A stretch of 64,000 nt of DNA from Moraxella macacae 0408225 (GTDB lineage Bacteria; Pseudomonadota; Gammaproteobacteria; Pseudomonadales; Moraxellaceae). The translations under genes and the position numbers were made by a program. Below the pieces are notes generated by a model, which ran no database searches, was not told the DNA's origin, and was given only the letters and a program-made list of their open reading frames with translations. Shown here piece by piece: positions 27,746 through 36,214 of this stretch. The stretch spans positions 868,001 through 932,000 of the forward strand of contig NZ_ANIN01000001.1 in the NCBI RefSeq assembly GCF_000320365.1. Direction: 5' to 3'. Every line of letters starts with the position of its first letter. Positions within the stretch are counted from its first letter, which is position 1.

Positions 27746-28581
27746 CGGTTGTCAATTTTGGCAAATTGTGTGTGCAGTTGCCCACGATTGGGCGTGCCAT
27801 ACCAATCCAATATTTGCAAAAAAGGCAGATCTGCTACACTATCACCAAAACCAAAACAAGGGCGGTTTTTATCCAAATGTTGGTGCAATAGGTAATTGAC
27901 CGCGTGTTTTTTATGAATAAATTTCGGTAAAATTGCAAGGTTATTGGTATTTAGGTGAATGTAAAAATCATCGGTAAAATTTGGTAAAACCGTGCTTAAA
28001 ATTGTGGGTAATTGCTGACAAAAGTTGGCTAATTTGGTTTCGTTGCGTTGCTTGTGTTTGATTGCCAGATAAATCAGTGTGCGATCGTTGTGATTAAATT
28101 TATCATCGTGCAGGGTTAATTGTAATTCCAGTGCTTGTTGTTGGTTGATTTGTGTGATGAATTGGTTTATGGTTAAAATGTTGTCTTGAAAGTCATTTAA
28201 TTGGGTATAAATCTGCTGTTGCCAAACGCTGTCAATTTGTTGCTTGGGTGAGACAATCACCGCTCCGTGGGTTAACACTTGCCAACTGTGAAAGGGAAGT
28301 TTTACACGCAAAATTTCATTGCTGTCTCTTGCGGTAACTGGAATTAGCTCGGTTGTCTGACTTAGCCAGTTAAAAAAGTGGTGTTGTTTTTTGCTAAAAA
28401 AACTTAATGCTTTGCCTTGTTTGTTCACACTTGCAACGGTCAAATTGTCGCTAAGTGGTTGCGGTTGGATTTTGCGTAAAGTTTGAAACAAAGTATCGTC
28501 CAAATCCATTAAAGCGTATGGACGATTTTGTGGGCTTAAGGCATAGGGGGTAAATGTATCGTAAATGGTGATGTTGTGCAT
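27742..28581 (-). CDS. HAD-superfamily phosphatase of a Ter-type module
   Basis: 279-aa haloacid-dehalogenase-like hydrolase. Motif I is ALMDLDDTLF (nucleophile Asp26, acid/base Asp28), VTARDSN supplies the motif II Thr, and GFGDSVADLPFL is the C-terminal metal-binding motif. Phosphatase activity is therefore likely; the substrate is unknown. It is the first gene of the cassette and 41 bases from the StiP-like gene. A start at the internal Met25 would remove the strand before the nucleophile and is unlikely. HAD proteins are a regular part of the Ter-associated biosynthetic module. Confidence 0.82.
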   Translation of the reverse strand: MHNITIYDTFTPYALSPQNRPYALMDLDDTLFQTLRKIQPQPLSDNLTVASVNKQGKALSFFSKKQHHFFNWLSQTTELIPVTARDSNEILRVKLPFHSWQVLTHGAVIVSPKQQIDSVWQQQIYTQLNDFQDNILTINQFITQINQQQALELQLTLHDDKFNHNDRTLIYLAIKHKQRNETKLANFCQQLPTILSTVLPNFTDDFYIHLNTNNLAILPKFIHKKHAVNYLLHQHLDKNRPCFGFGDSVADLPFLQILDWYGTPNRGQLHTQFAKIDNR

Positions 28582-28650
28582 TGGCTAGGCATTGTGCATT
28601 AGATGTGCAAGTTTACTGTTTAAGGTTTGCTGTTTACTGTTTAAATTGGT

Positions 28651-29106
28651 TTATTGTCCAAATTCTTGAGCGGTTTTTTGAATGATGTCTTCTGTAATTT
28701 TGACTTGTTGCTGTGCCAATTTTTTGGTCAAGTCGCTTGTTTTGCCAGCGATGGATTTGCCCACTGGCGAACTGTACAATTCGGTTAATTTTTGAAGCTC
28801 TTCTGTGGTTAAGGTTTCGGCGTAAATATTGGCAAGTTGTGAGGTGTAGTCGACCTGATTAAGACGCTGTTGTAGTTTATTAAAAAACTCTTTTGGGGCA
28901 TAAGGCAGGCTTTGCTTCATTTGTTGAATGACAACCTTGTTTGCTTCTTGTATTGATTGGGTGGAGCCATCGATAGCAATCAATTGTTTTGCTGCGTTTA
29001 ATTTTTCTTGTGAGATATTGGTGGTGATGGCATGGCTATTTATAGATACCATTAAGCCTAGGAATACTGGTACTAAGAATGTTGGCATAATGCTATAAGT
29101 TTTCAT
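28651..29106 (-). CDS. Exported DUF2059 protein
   Basis: 151-aa protein with a clear signal peptide (hydrophobic core to about residue 22, likely cut after SHA). The mature part is helical and carries the DUF2059 pattern: IYAETLTTEELQKLTELYSS followed by PVGKSI. Periplasmic location is inferred. Function of the family is unknown. AAGGCAG precedes the ATG. Not in an obvious operon. Confidence 0.8.
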   Translation of the reverse strand: MKTYSIMPTFLVPVFLGLMVSINSHAITTNISQEKLNAAKQLIAIDGSTQSIQEANKVVIQQMKQSLPYAPKEFFNKLQQRLNQVDYTSQLANIYAETLTTEELQKLTELYSSPVGKSIAGKTSDLTKKLAQQQVKITEDIIQKTAQEFGQ

Positions 29107-29169
29107 ACGAGACTGCCTTAATGATAATGTTATTGCTTAATTTTTTATCGTGCAATATCGATTTTATAG

Positions 29170-29193
29170 CCCTAAAATGTAAAAATTTTAGGG
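29170..29193. repeat. Hairpin between DUF2147 and DUF2059 genes
   Basis: CCCTAAAAT (29170-29178) pairs with ATTTTAGGG (29185-29193) around a six-base loop. It lies downstream of the DUF2147 gene but lacks a following T-tract on that strand. Confidence 0.55.
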
Positions 29194-29230
29194 TTTAAAT
29201 CTTAAGGTTTTTGGTAAATAAATTTAGCAA

Positions 29231-29258
29231 AATTGACACTAAAAAATTGACACTAAAA
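29231..29258. repeat. 14-bp tandem duplication after the DUF2147 gene
   Basis: AATTGACACTAAAA occurs twice, ending nine bases beyond the DUF2147 stop codon. Confidence 0.88.
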
Positions 29259-29267
29259 TTGGTAAAA

Positions 29268-29642
29268 TTATTTGATTTTTTTCCAATTTTGATCGCCTTT
29301 TAGGGTAGAAATGGTTAAATCCTTACCGTTAACTTTGATTTTGGCGGATACTGAAAAAGGCCAACGCGGATCTTTGGCTTTGCCTTTATATTTACCATCG
29401 CCTTGGGCGGTTAAGTTTTTTAGGACAATTTCACCTTCATATTTTTTGGCTTTTTCAGTGTTGCCTTCGATGATTTTGCCTGTGAAAGTGTTGTCTGATT
29501 CCGATTGGCTGATTTGAACTTGGGCTTTGGCCTGGCCATCTTCGTAAGTTTGCCATACGCCAACAATTGGATCATCGGCTAATGCTGAAACGCTTAAGGC
29601 AACTAAACCTGTGAAAAGTATGGATTTGGTAGATAGTTTCAT
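29268..29642 (-). CDS. Exported DUF2147 protein
   Basis: 124-aa small secreted protein. A signal peptide ends near LSVSALA-DD. The mature part is a beta-rich DUF2147 domain: PIVGVWQTYEDG, an internal FTGKIIEG, DPRWPF (the family usually has a GxRR or similar turn here) and GDQNWKKI at the end. Members are predicted lipid- or small-ligand-binding barrels of unknown role. AAGGAAG precedes the ATG. Confidence 0.8.
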   Translation of the reverse strand: MKLSTKSILFTGLVALSVSALADDPIVGVWQTYEDGQAKAQVQISQSESDNTFTGKIIEGNTEKAKKYEGEIVLKNLTAQGDGKYKGKAKDPRWPFSVSAKIKVNGKDLTISTLKGDQNWKKIK

Positions 29643-29705
29643 AACAGCTTCCTTGTGCGAATGATTTTAGCGAAATGATTTTAAAAATCAATGACCTAAA
29701 AAAAT

Positions 29706-29731
29706 AATGGTTTAAAACAATGGTTTAAAAA
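29706..29731. repeat. 13-bp tandem duplication upstream of the DUF2147 gene
   Basis: AATGGTTTAAAAC and a near-identical copy follow each other, 63 bases before the start codon of the DUF2147 gene. Confidence 0.8.
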
Positions 29732-29870
29732 TTTGGATTTTGTTATAGCATTATAGCCAATTTTTGGACAAGGTAAAACATTTTTTAACAATATTTTTCT
29801 TTAATTTTGTTAAATCATGTTGCTCTGAATTTGCCAATCGACTTTTGTTTGGTTTAACTGTTTAATTTTA

Positions 29871-30827
29871 TTAACTTTTTGGTAAACTAATTAACCATTT
29901 GAATGCTTCTAATAATAAATTGATAAAAAATCCAAAAATTTCATAATCTTCGACGTTTGTTTGGTTTTTTGCTGGGTTGTTAAGATTTGCATCAAGACCG
30001 TCAGTTGGTAACGGCATAGCAATTTGTTGCACATTGATAGGCACGCTTGGCATTGCATGAATTCCTGTGCGCAAGGCAAGCTCTTCTAGGCTAATCACCT
30101 CCAGATATTGGCTGTCATCATTGGGAGCAAAATATACGCCTGCTTGGTTAAGGCTTGGGATATAAATTGCTTTGTATAAATGGGTTGGCACAAGGATTTT
30201 TTGATTGATTTTTTTGACATTTTTACCAATAAAAGCCGGCCCAGTTACCACATAGGCTTCATTGTATTTTAAGGTTAAATAACGTGTGCGTGATTCGATA
30301 CTTCGCCAAGTTTTGCGATTGTTGTCAGGATTTTGTGGTACGATATTGGCAAGGCTAAAGCTGTCGTATTGTTGTTCGGTGGTTGCCATATCACCATTTG
30401 GGGAAAGATGGCCACGGTCATAAGGCTGTTTTTTGTAGTCATGTAACGTGGCTTGTATATGAATTGGTAGGCGTTGCTCGGCATGAAAGTTATCTTTACG
30501 CTCTAGTAAGCCAGCTTGTTCAATTCTATCGGCAGTCAAATGTTCAGCTGACCATAAGGCAATTTTGGCATCTGCTGAATAGCCTATTGCAAAACCGCTA
30601 AAACACAAATAATAAATTTCTAAAGGTTTGTTGTTGATGATTTGTGGGTTTTGATTTTGATAATAGTGTGCAGGGCATTCATTTAGGTGTTTTTGTTGGT
30701 AATAATGATTGTCTTGTTGTGTGGTGTCGGCTGTAGCAGCGGCTGATACATTGATAAAAACCATTGTTATCACAAGCAAAAATGTTGTAACAAACAAAAA
30801 TCCGACTGAAAAAATCCGAGAAATCAT
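29871..30827 (-). CDS. Secreted DNA/RNA non-specific endonuclease (NUC1 family)
   Basis: 318-aa nuclease of the beta-beta-alpha-metal type. An N-terminal signal or anchor helix spans about 8-30. YDRGHLSPNGDM contains the DRGH motif with general base His140 and nearby Asn144, and NIVPQNPDNNRKTWRSIE holds the Asn that binds Mg and the NxxxWR signature. The C-terminus ends with a hydrophobic amphipathic helix (FGFFINLLLEAFKW), unusual for simple secreted nucleases and perhaps membrane-associating. Likely role: breakdown of extracellular nucleic acid. No strong ribosome site is visible. No immunity gene is evident next to it, which argues against a toxin. Confidence 0.87.
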   Translation of the reverse strand: MISRIFSVGFLFVTTFLLVITMVFINVSAAATADTTQQDNHYYQQKHLNECPAHYYQNQNPQIINNKPLEIYYLCFSGFAIGYSADAKIALWSAEHLTADRIEQAGLLERKDNFHAEQRLPIHIQATLHDYKKQPYDRGHLSPNGDMATTEQQYDSFSLANIVPQNPDNNRKTWRSIESRTRYLTLKYNEAYVVTGPAFIGKNVKKINQKILVPTHLYKAIYIPSLNQAGVYFAPNDDSQYLEVISLEELALRTGIHAMPSVPINVQQIAMPLPTDGLDANLNNPAKNQTNVEDYEIFGFFINLLLEAFKWLISLPKS

Positions 30828-30869
30828 AATAAACCAAAAATAAAAATAAAAAATAATTGCTAATTATAC

Positions 30870-30898
30870 ATGACAATTGGCTTTTTTTTAGGTAAAAT
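30870..30898 (+). promoter_or_regulatory. Promoter of tRNA-Ser
   Basis: ATGACA, a 17-bp spacer and TAAAAT, placing the start about 15 bases before the tRNA. Spacing and position are good. Confidence 0.6.
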
Positions 30899-30920
30899 AT
30901 GCACGCTTTTAAAATTTTTT

Positions 30921-31011
30921 GGTGAAGTGGCTGAGTGGTCGAAAGCGCACGCCTGGAAAGTGTGTATACGTTTATAGCGTATCGAGGGTTCGAATCCCTC
31001 CTTCACCGCCA
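30921..31011 (+). tRNA. tRNA-Ser (anticodon GGA)
   Basis: Acceptor arm GGTGAAG pairs with CTTCACC, followed by G and an encoded CCA. The anticodon loop reads CTGGAAA (GGA), which decodes UCC/UCU. A long variable arm around TATACGTTTATAGCGTAT is typical of serine tRNA. The T arm contains GGTTCGAATCC. Length with CCA is 91 bases. Promoter upstream and terminator downstream are visible. Confidence 0.97.
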
Positions 31012-31045
31012 AATTAAACCGTTTAACAACTTAAATCGTTTGACA

Positions 31046-31075
31046 ACATCGTAAAAACAAACATCGTAAAAACAA
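31046..31075. repeat. 15-bp tandem duplication downstream of tRNA-Ser
   Basis: ACATCGTAAAAACAA occurs twice exactly, between the tRNA and its terminator. Confidence 0.9.
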
Positions 31076-31086
31076 ACAAAGAATAA

Positions 31087-31119
31087 AAAAAGAACGCTTG
31101 TATGAAACGTTCTTTTTTT
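31087..31119. terminator. Bidirectional terminator between tRNA-Ser and the symporter gene
   Basis: AAAAAGAACG (31087-31096) pairs with CGTTCTTTTT (31108-31117) and the T-run continues to 31119. It serves the tRNA on the plus strand and the symporter on the minus strand. Confidence 0.85.
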
Positions 31120-31135
31120 ATTTACAAAATTTTGT

Positions 31136-32620
31136 TTAGTCCTTCCAAGCGGTTCTGTCTGCTTCGGTTTTGAGTTTTGGAAAATTATCTGGATCAAAGC
31201 TGATCTGTTCAAGCGGTATGCCTGATTTTAATTGGCGTTCGTAGTCTTTTAACACACGCAATGCCACAGGCGATAGCCACACAATTGCAATCAAGTTGAT
31301 AATTGCCATAATTCCCATGGATAAGTCGGCAAAATTCCAAACCGAAGTCAAATTCGCTACCGATCCGATAAACACCATAGCCAATAACGCAATGCGTAAA
31401 CCGAGCATTGCCATTTTGGCATTACGCTCACCTGACAAAAATTCAATGTTGCTTTCACCGTAACTATAATTGGCAATGATAGATGTAAATGAGAAAAAGA
31501 AAATTGCAATTGCCACAAAATACACTCCAAAATCACCAACAAATTTTGACAAAGCCAATTGGGTAAGTTGAATGCCTTGTTGTTCGGTATTTGGATCAAC
31601 CACGCCTGACAAAATCACAATACACGCCGTTGCGGTACAAATCACCAAAGTGTCAATAAACACACCGAGCATTTGCATAAAACCTTGCACTGCAGGGTGA
31701 TTTGGATGCGATTGGGCGGTTGCAGCAGCATTTGGTGCAGAACCCATGCCCGCTTCGTTGGAGAATAAACCGCGTTTAATACCGTTAATCATTGCTTGAG
31801 CAATGGTATAACCAAGTACGCCGCCACCCATTTGTTCAAGTCCAAATGCGGATTTAAAAATGGTTGCAATAGCATGTGGAAAGGCGGATAAATTGGTCAA
31901 AATGATAAACAAGGCCAATAAGATATACATAATTGCCATAACTGGCACGACTTTACCTGCAACCTTGGCAACCGATTTCATACCACCAAATACAATTGGA
32001 GCGGTAATTATCACAAGTCCTATGCCAGATACCCATGTTGGAATGCCAAACGCTTCTTCATTTGCTGCAGCAATGGTATTGGCTTGAACGCCGTTAAATG
32101 CCAATCCAAACGCCACCAACAAACACAACGAAAACGCAACTGCCAACCATTTTTGTTTTAAACCCGCCCAAATATAATACGCAGGCCCACCACGAAATAC
32201 ATTATCGGTATGTGGCACTTTATAGGCTTGAGCTAGGGTAGATTCAACAAAGCTGGTTGCCATACCTACCACTGCAGTCATCCACATCCAAAACACCGCA
32301 CCAGGCCCACCTAAGTAAATTGCAATTGCCACCCCTGCCAAATTACCCGTTCCAACTCGAGCGGCCAGTGATGTCATCAAGGCTTCGTATGAGCTGATAC
32401 CACCTGCCCTGCCACCTTGCCCTGACACTTTAAGCAAACTCCACAAATGAAAAAAATGGCGAAATTGGGCAAAACGTGTCGCAATTGTAAAATAAAGCCC
32501 ACCACCAACCAATAAAAACACAATCAAACCATACCAAGGATTATTGAGAATGAGCCAATCACCATTACCCCAAATCACGCCATTTAGGTTGTTTACCAAC
32601 CCATTAAACCAGTCAAACAT
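31136..32620 (-). CDS. Alanine/sodium symporter family amino-acid carrier
   Basis: Inner-membrane transporter of 494 aa with about eleven membrane helices, taking up alanine or glycine with Na+. Family signatures are AARVGTGNLAGVAIAIYLGG, GPGAVFWMW, NGIKRGLFSNEAGMGSAPN and NYSYGESNIEFL. Length is normal for the AGCS family. It stands alone; the tRNA-Ser terminator follows. Substrate preference cannot be read from the sequence. Confidence 0.92.
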   Translation of the reverse strand: MFDWFNGLVNNLNGVIWGNGDWLILNNPWYGLIVFLLVGGGLYFTIATRFAQFRHFFHLWSLLKVSGQGGRAGGISSYEALMTSLAARVGTGNLAGVAIAIYLGGPGAVFWMWMTAVVGMATSFVESTLAQAYKVPHTDNVFRGGPAYYIWAGLKQKWLAVAFSLCLLVAFGLAFNGVQANTIAAANEEAFGIPTWVSGIGLVIITAPIVFGGMKSVAKVAGKVVPVMAIMYILLALFIILTNLSAFPHAIATIFKSAFGLEQMGGGVLGYTIAQAMINGIKRGLFSNEAGMGSAPNAAATAQSHPNHPAVQGFMQMLGVFIDTLVICTATACIVILSGVVDPNTEQQGIQLTQLALSKFVGDFGVYFVAIAIFFFSFTSIIANYSYGESNIEFLSGERNAKMAMLGLRIALLAMVFIGSVANLTSVWNFADLSMGIMAIINLIAIVWLSPVALRVLKDYERQLKSGIPLEQISFDPDNFPKLKTEADRTAWKD

Positions 32621-32676
32621 AATGCTACCCTTTAATTTAGCCTAATATTATTCATTAATACGATTTAATGCTATTT

Positions 32677-32704
32677 AATGTAATTAAATTAATGTAATTA
32701 AATG
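32677..32704. repeat. 14-bp tandem duplication upstream of the symporter
   Basis: AATGTAATTAAATT is repeated with one end change, 57 bases before the symporter start codon. Confidence 0.8.
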
Positions 32705-32780
32705 TGCTAAAATTTAACACAAATTAACAATTTTTACCATGTTTTTAACAAAAAATTTAATTTCTTGAAACCGTAAAAAC

Positions 32781-32818
32781 AAAATAGCCCATATTCCGTT
32801 AAGAATATCGGCTATTTT
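32781..32818 (-). terminator. Terminator of the 61-aa HMA-like gene
   Basis: Long hairpin: AAAATAGCC with GGCTATTTT outside and ATATTC with GAATAT inside. On the minus strand it is followed by GTTTTT. It lies about 40 bases after the small gene. Confidence 0.82.
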
Positions 32819-32859
32819 GCTAATGAGATTTGGAAGGAGTGATGAAAATTTAGGTAGAA

Positions 32860-33045
32860 TTAGACACCCATAGCGGATTTTGCAGCACCTTCGTCGTAGT
32901 CATCGCCATGAGTTACAACAACAACACCAGTTTCGTGGTTAACATTGGCGAATTTAACCCCAACAACGCCTTCTAGTTTTTTGGTTAGGTCTTCTGCTGC
33001 TGCTTTATCGGCAACTTTTACATTTTCGTATTTAACTTGTGGCAT
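32860..33045 (-). CDS. 61-aa protein resembling a heavy-metal-associated (HMA) fold without the metal site
   Basis: Small gene with a good AAGGATA site and its own terminator, so it is very probably real. The protein alternates beta and helix in the pattern of HMA/ferredoxin-like domains: VKYENVKV, helix AAAEDLTKKLEGVVGV, KFANVNHETGVVVVTHGDDY, then helix AAKSAM. The MxCxxC copper site of copper chaperones is absent; there is no cysteine at all. It could be a regulatory or structural relative. I do not recognise a named family member. Confidence 0.7.
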   Translation of the reverse strand: MPQVKYENVKVADKAAAEDLTKKLEGVVGVKFANVNHETGVVVVTHGDDYDEGAAKSAMGV

Positions 33046-33474
33046 AATAGATATCCTTTTTAATTAATGAAGAAATAAGATAAACAAACAATTGAATGAA
33101 CAATGATAGCTAAATGAATGATAGCTAAATGAATGTTGTTAAAACAATGCCAAACTGAAAAAACCTTGCTTTATCAACATTGATAAAAGTTATTCTAACG
33201 AATTTTGCTAAGATTTTCCGCTAATTTTTTGTAAATCTGACAAATGGTTTATCAGCAAGGATAAAACAAAAATTAGGGTATTTGTTGCAAAAAATTATTA
33301 AAAAGTGCAAAATTTTTGCAAAAAAATAGATATCTTTTGCATTTTATCCTAATTTTTCGTTAATTCATTTGTGCGTATTTTGGCTAAAATTGTGTTTTAA
33401 AAACCCATTTTACAATAAGTTACATAAGTTTACATTTAGATAAATTTATAGGCAAATGTGTTTGAGAATTGGGA
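33046..33474. other. 429-base gap upstream of the HMA-like gene
   Basis: Strongly AT-rich, with no credible gene. It contains a 15-bp tandem duplication (33102-33131) and the 18-bp palindrome TTTATCAACATTGATAAA (33170-33187), which could be an operator for the small gene. The recG stop lies at its far end. Confidence 0.55.
33102..33131. repeat. 15-bp tandem duplication upstream of the HMA-like gene
   Basis: AATGATAGCTAAATG occurs twice exactly, about 57 bases before the start codon. Confidence 0.9.
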
Positions 33475-35634
33475 TTAAGCATTGATAAATTTAATGGCAT
33501 CGGGTGTCCATTGTTCAATCAGCGTGTGCAAAACGGCTTTTTTATCAGGTTGGGCTAGTAAGTGTTTTGCCAAATTTTGGGCAATAACCAACAAAAACTC
33601 ATCGCGTGCCAAATCACTGATGTAATAATTGTCAAATCCTGCTTGGCGTTTGCCAAGTAATTCACCTGCGCCGCGTAATTCTAGGTCTTTTTGGGCAATT
33701 ACAAATCCGTCCGAGCTGTCTCTTAGTACATTGAGGCGTTCAATGCCAAATTCAGATAACGGTGTTTTGTAGAGTAAGACACAAAAGCTTTTTTGTGAAC
33801 CACGTCCAATGCGTCCGCGCAGTTGGTGTAGTTGGGATAAGCCTAAGCGTTCAGCGTTTTCAATCACCATAAGCGATGCGTTTGGTACATCTACGCCCAC
33901 TTCAATGACGGTGGTAGCGACAAGCAGTGCGGTTTTGCCTGCTTTAAAATCTTGCATGGCTTGTTGTTTTTGGGCGGATTTCATTTTGCCATGTACTAGG
34001 CCTATGTTGAAATTTAAACGGTTATGCAGATCGGCATAAGTCAATTCGGCAGATTGGGCATCTAAAGCTGTGCTTTCTTCTACCAAGGGACAGACCCAAT
34101 ACGCCTGTTTGCCTTGTTCACAATTCACTGCAATGCGTTCAATCACTTCATCACGGCGATCGCGACTAATGGTAACTGTGGTAATTGGTGTGCGATTTGG
34201 AGGCAATTCATCAATAATTGATGTATCCATATCACCAAACGCACTCATAGCAAGCGTCCTTGGAATGGGCGTTGCAGTCATAATCAACTGATGCGGCGTG
34301 GTATGAGTAAGGCCTTTGTTAAGTAAAGCCATGCGTTGCTCTACGCCAAAACGGTGCTGTTCGTCAATAATCACCAGGCCCAGTTTGGCAAATTGGACAT
34401 TGTCTTGAAATAAAGCGTGCGTACCGACTGCGATTTGTACTTCATGATTGCCAATTTGTTGTAAAGCCAGTGTGCGTTCTTTGGTGGTTTGTTTGCCTGC
34501 AAGCCAACCGATACCTATACCAAGTGGCTTAAACCAGTTGGTAAAATTAATAAAATGTTGTTCCGCCAAAAGCTCCGTTGGTGCCATAATAGCCACTTGC
34601 CAGCCACTGTCTAACGCATAACACGCCGCAAGCGCTGCAACCAAGGTTTTGCCTGCACCGACATCACCTTGCACAAGGCGAAGCATGGGCGTGGATTTGG
34701 CTAAATCTTGTACAATTTCGTTTACCACTCGGTTTTGGGCATCAGTTGGCGTAAAGGGTAAATTTGCCAGCAATTTTTTGGCAAGATCGCTATGAGTATT
34801 GCAACGCACCGCTTGGTGTTGATAAAGTTGTTGCTTGCGATATAGCAGGCCTACTTGATTTGCCAACATTTCTTCAATAATCAAACGTTGACAAGCAAGG
34901 TGCGAGCGGTTTTTAAGCTGCTCTAACATGTGATATTGTTTGGCTAAATCTATGTCAATTGGTGGCTGATGAATAAAATTTAATGCATCTAACCAACCAA
35001 ATGCAGCAAACGGATTGTTAAGTTGAGTGAGTTGTGGAAATTGGGTGGTTAATTGTTTTTCAATGCTTTGCCATTCGTTATTGTTTAGGTTGATTAAACT
35101 GTTTGGTTGATGTTGTTTAATAGTTTGTAGGGCTTGTTTGATAAGGCTGCGCAATTTATTTTGGTGCAAGCCTTTGACAGTTGGATAAATTGGCATAAGA
35201 CTGGTATTGGCAAGCGGTTTTTGATTGGTAATAATTTCAAATTCTGGGTGGGGAATTTGTGTGCCATATTGATTGATAATAATCTCACCAAACACGCGCA
35301 ACACATTGCCAACTTGCATAGCCATATCCAAACCGCGATACACGTGAAAAAAACGCAATGTTAGCTGGCCTGTTGTGTCTTGAAGTATCACACTCATGCC
35401 TGTGCGTTTGCTATCGGATTTGATAATTTTGCCTTGAATGAGTACGGATTTACCGTGGACAACGTCGGCAATGTTTACAAGGTGGCTGCGATCTTCATAA
35501 TCACGTGGCAAGTGTAGCAGCAAATCAAAAATCCGCGTTATACCAAGCCCAGATAATTGCTCGGCAATTTTTACGCCCACGCCTGATAAAGCCGTGATGG
35601 GGTGATTAGCCACATTCACATTGGTAGGTTGCAT
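33475..35634 (-). CDS. recG: ATP-dependent DNA helicase RecG
   Basis: Branch-migration helicase for stalled forks and recombination intermediates, 719 aa. The N-terminal wedge domain is recognised by its OB-fold (GKSVLIQGKIIKSDS). The superfamily 2 core has Walker A GDVGAGKTLVAA around residue 320, DEQHRFGVEQR near 423, and motif VI QLRGRIGRGSQKSFC. Length agrees with the E. coli protein (693). It starts four bases after an unidentified gene and is probably translated with it. Confidence 0.97.
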   Translation of the reverse strand: MQPTNVNVANHPITALSGVGVKIAEQLSGLGITRIFDLLLHLPRDYEDRSHLVNIADVVHGKSVLIQGKIIKSDSKRTGMSVILQDTTGQLTLRFFHVYRGLDMAMQVGNVLRVFGEIIINQYGTQIPHPEFEIITNQKPLANTSLMPIYPTVKGLHQNKLRSLIKQALQTIKQHQPNSLINLNNNEWQSIEKQLTTQFPQLTQLNNPFAAFGWLDALNFIHQPPIDIDLAKQYHMLEQLKNRSHLACQRLIIEEMLANQVGLLYRKQQLYQHQAVRCNTHSDLAKKLLANLPFTPTDAQNRVVNEIVQDLAKSTPMLRLVQGDVGAGKTLVAALAACYALDSGWQVAIMAPTELLAEQHFINFTNWFKPLGIGIGWLAGKQTTKERTLALQQIGNHEVQIAVGTHALFQDNVQFAKLGLVIIDEQHRFGVEQRMALLNKGLTHTTPHQLIMTATPIPRTLAMSAFGDMDTSIIDELPPNRTPITTVTISRDRRDEVIERIAVNCEQGKQAYWVCPLVEESTALDAQSAELTYADLHNRLNFNIGLVHGKMKSAQKQQAMQDFKAGKTALLVATTVIEVGVDVPNASLMVIENAERLGLSQLHQLRGRIGRGSQKSFCVLLYKTPLSEFGIERLNVLRDSSDGFVIAQKDLELRGAGELLGKRQAGFDNYYISDLARDEFLLVIAQNLAKHLLAQPDKKAVLHTLIEQWTPDAIKFINA

Positions 35635-35638
35635 TGTG

Positions 35639-36205
35639 TTAGTCTAAGTTGGGGTTGGGTTTTAGGCTTTGGCTAAGTTTGCGTTCTAATTGACCGTTAA
35701 CCTCGTCATCAAGCCAGTTTTGTAAATCTTGATAGATATTTGTCATAGCATGAAGCAAATAGCTTTCAATTTTTTGGTGTAAATCATTGATGATTTCTTC
35801 TTTGATTGTTTGGATATTGTCAAAATCTAATGGATTGACGGTTGGTAAATTTTTATGATTTTCTGTGGTTTTTTCTGTGTTATCGGTTTTGTGGTTATTT
35901 TGGTTTTTGGTTTTTGTTTGATTTAAGTTAAAATCTGTCAAACAAAACTGTGCTGTGTTGTTTTTTGTTGTGGTGTTTGTTGGGGTGTAAATTGTGGTGT
36001 TGGTTTTATTTGTTGTATTGGCTTGTATAATCTCTGCTATTTTGTCATGCAAATTTGCCACCTGAAATTGGAATGTATCCAAATCAGTTTCAGTTTGTAG
36101 TATTTGATAAATGTCATTAAGTTCATTAATAATGGTTTGTTTGATCGGTGCAAGGGTAGCAGACCAACGTTGTGAAAATTGGGGTGAAAAAGCAAATCCT
36201 GACAT
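35639..36205 (-). CDS. Unidentified protein with Asn/Thr-rich linker, upstream of recG
   Basis: 188-aa protein I cannot assign. The N-terminal third (FSPQFSQRWSATLAPIKQ and following) and C-terminal third (TIKEEIINDLHQKIESYLL) are predicted helical and coiled-coil-like. They are joined by about 60 residues very rich in Asn, Thr and Lys, a low-complexity linker. The ATG has GGA nine bases upstream; a TTG four codons earlier is also possible. The four-base spacing to recG suggests coupled expression. No signal peptide or membrane segment. Confidence 0.65.
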   Translation of the reverse strand: MSGFAFSPQFSQRWSATLAPIKQTIINELNDIYQILQTETDLDTFQFQVANLHDKIAEIIQANTTNKTNTTIYTPTNTTTKNNTAQFCLTDFNLNQTKTKNQNNHKTDNTEKTTENHKNLPTVNPLDFDNIQTIKEEIINDLHQKIESYLLHAMTNIYQDLQNWLDDEVNGQLERKLSQSLKPNPNLD

Positions 36206-36214
36206 GGCTTTATC

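Noticed and set aside
29871-30827. Nuclease considered as a polymorphic toxin with immunity gene
   Set aside because: It has an ordinary signal helix and NUC1 domain, no toxin-delivery domain, and no small immunity-like gene next to it.
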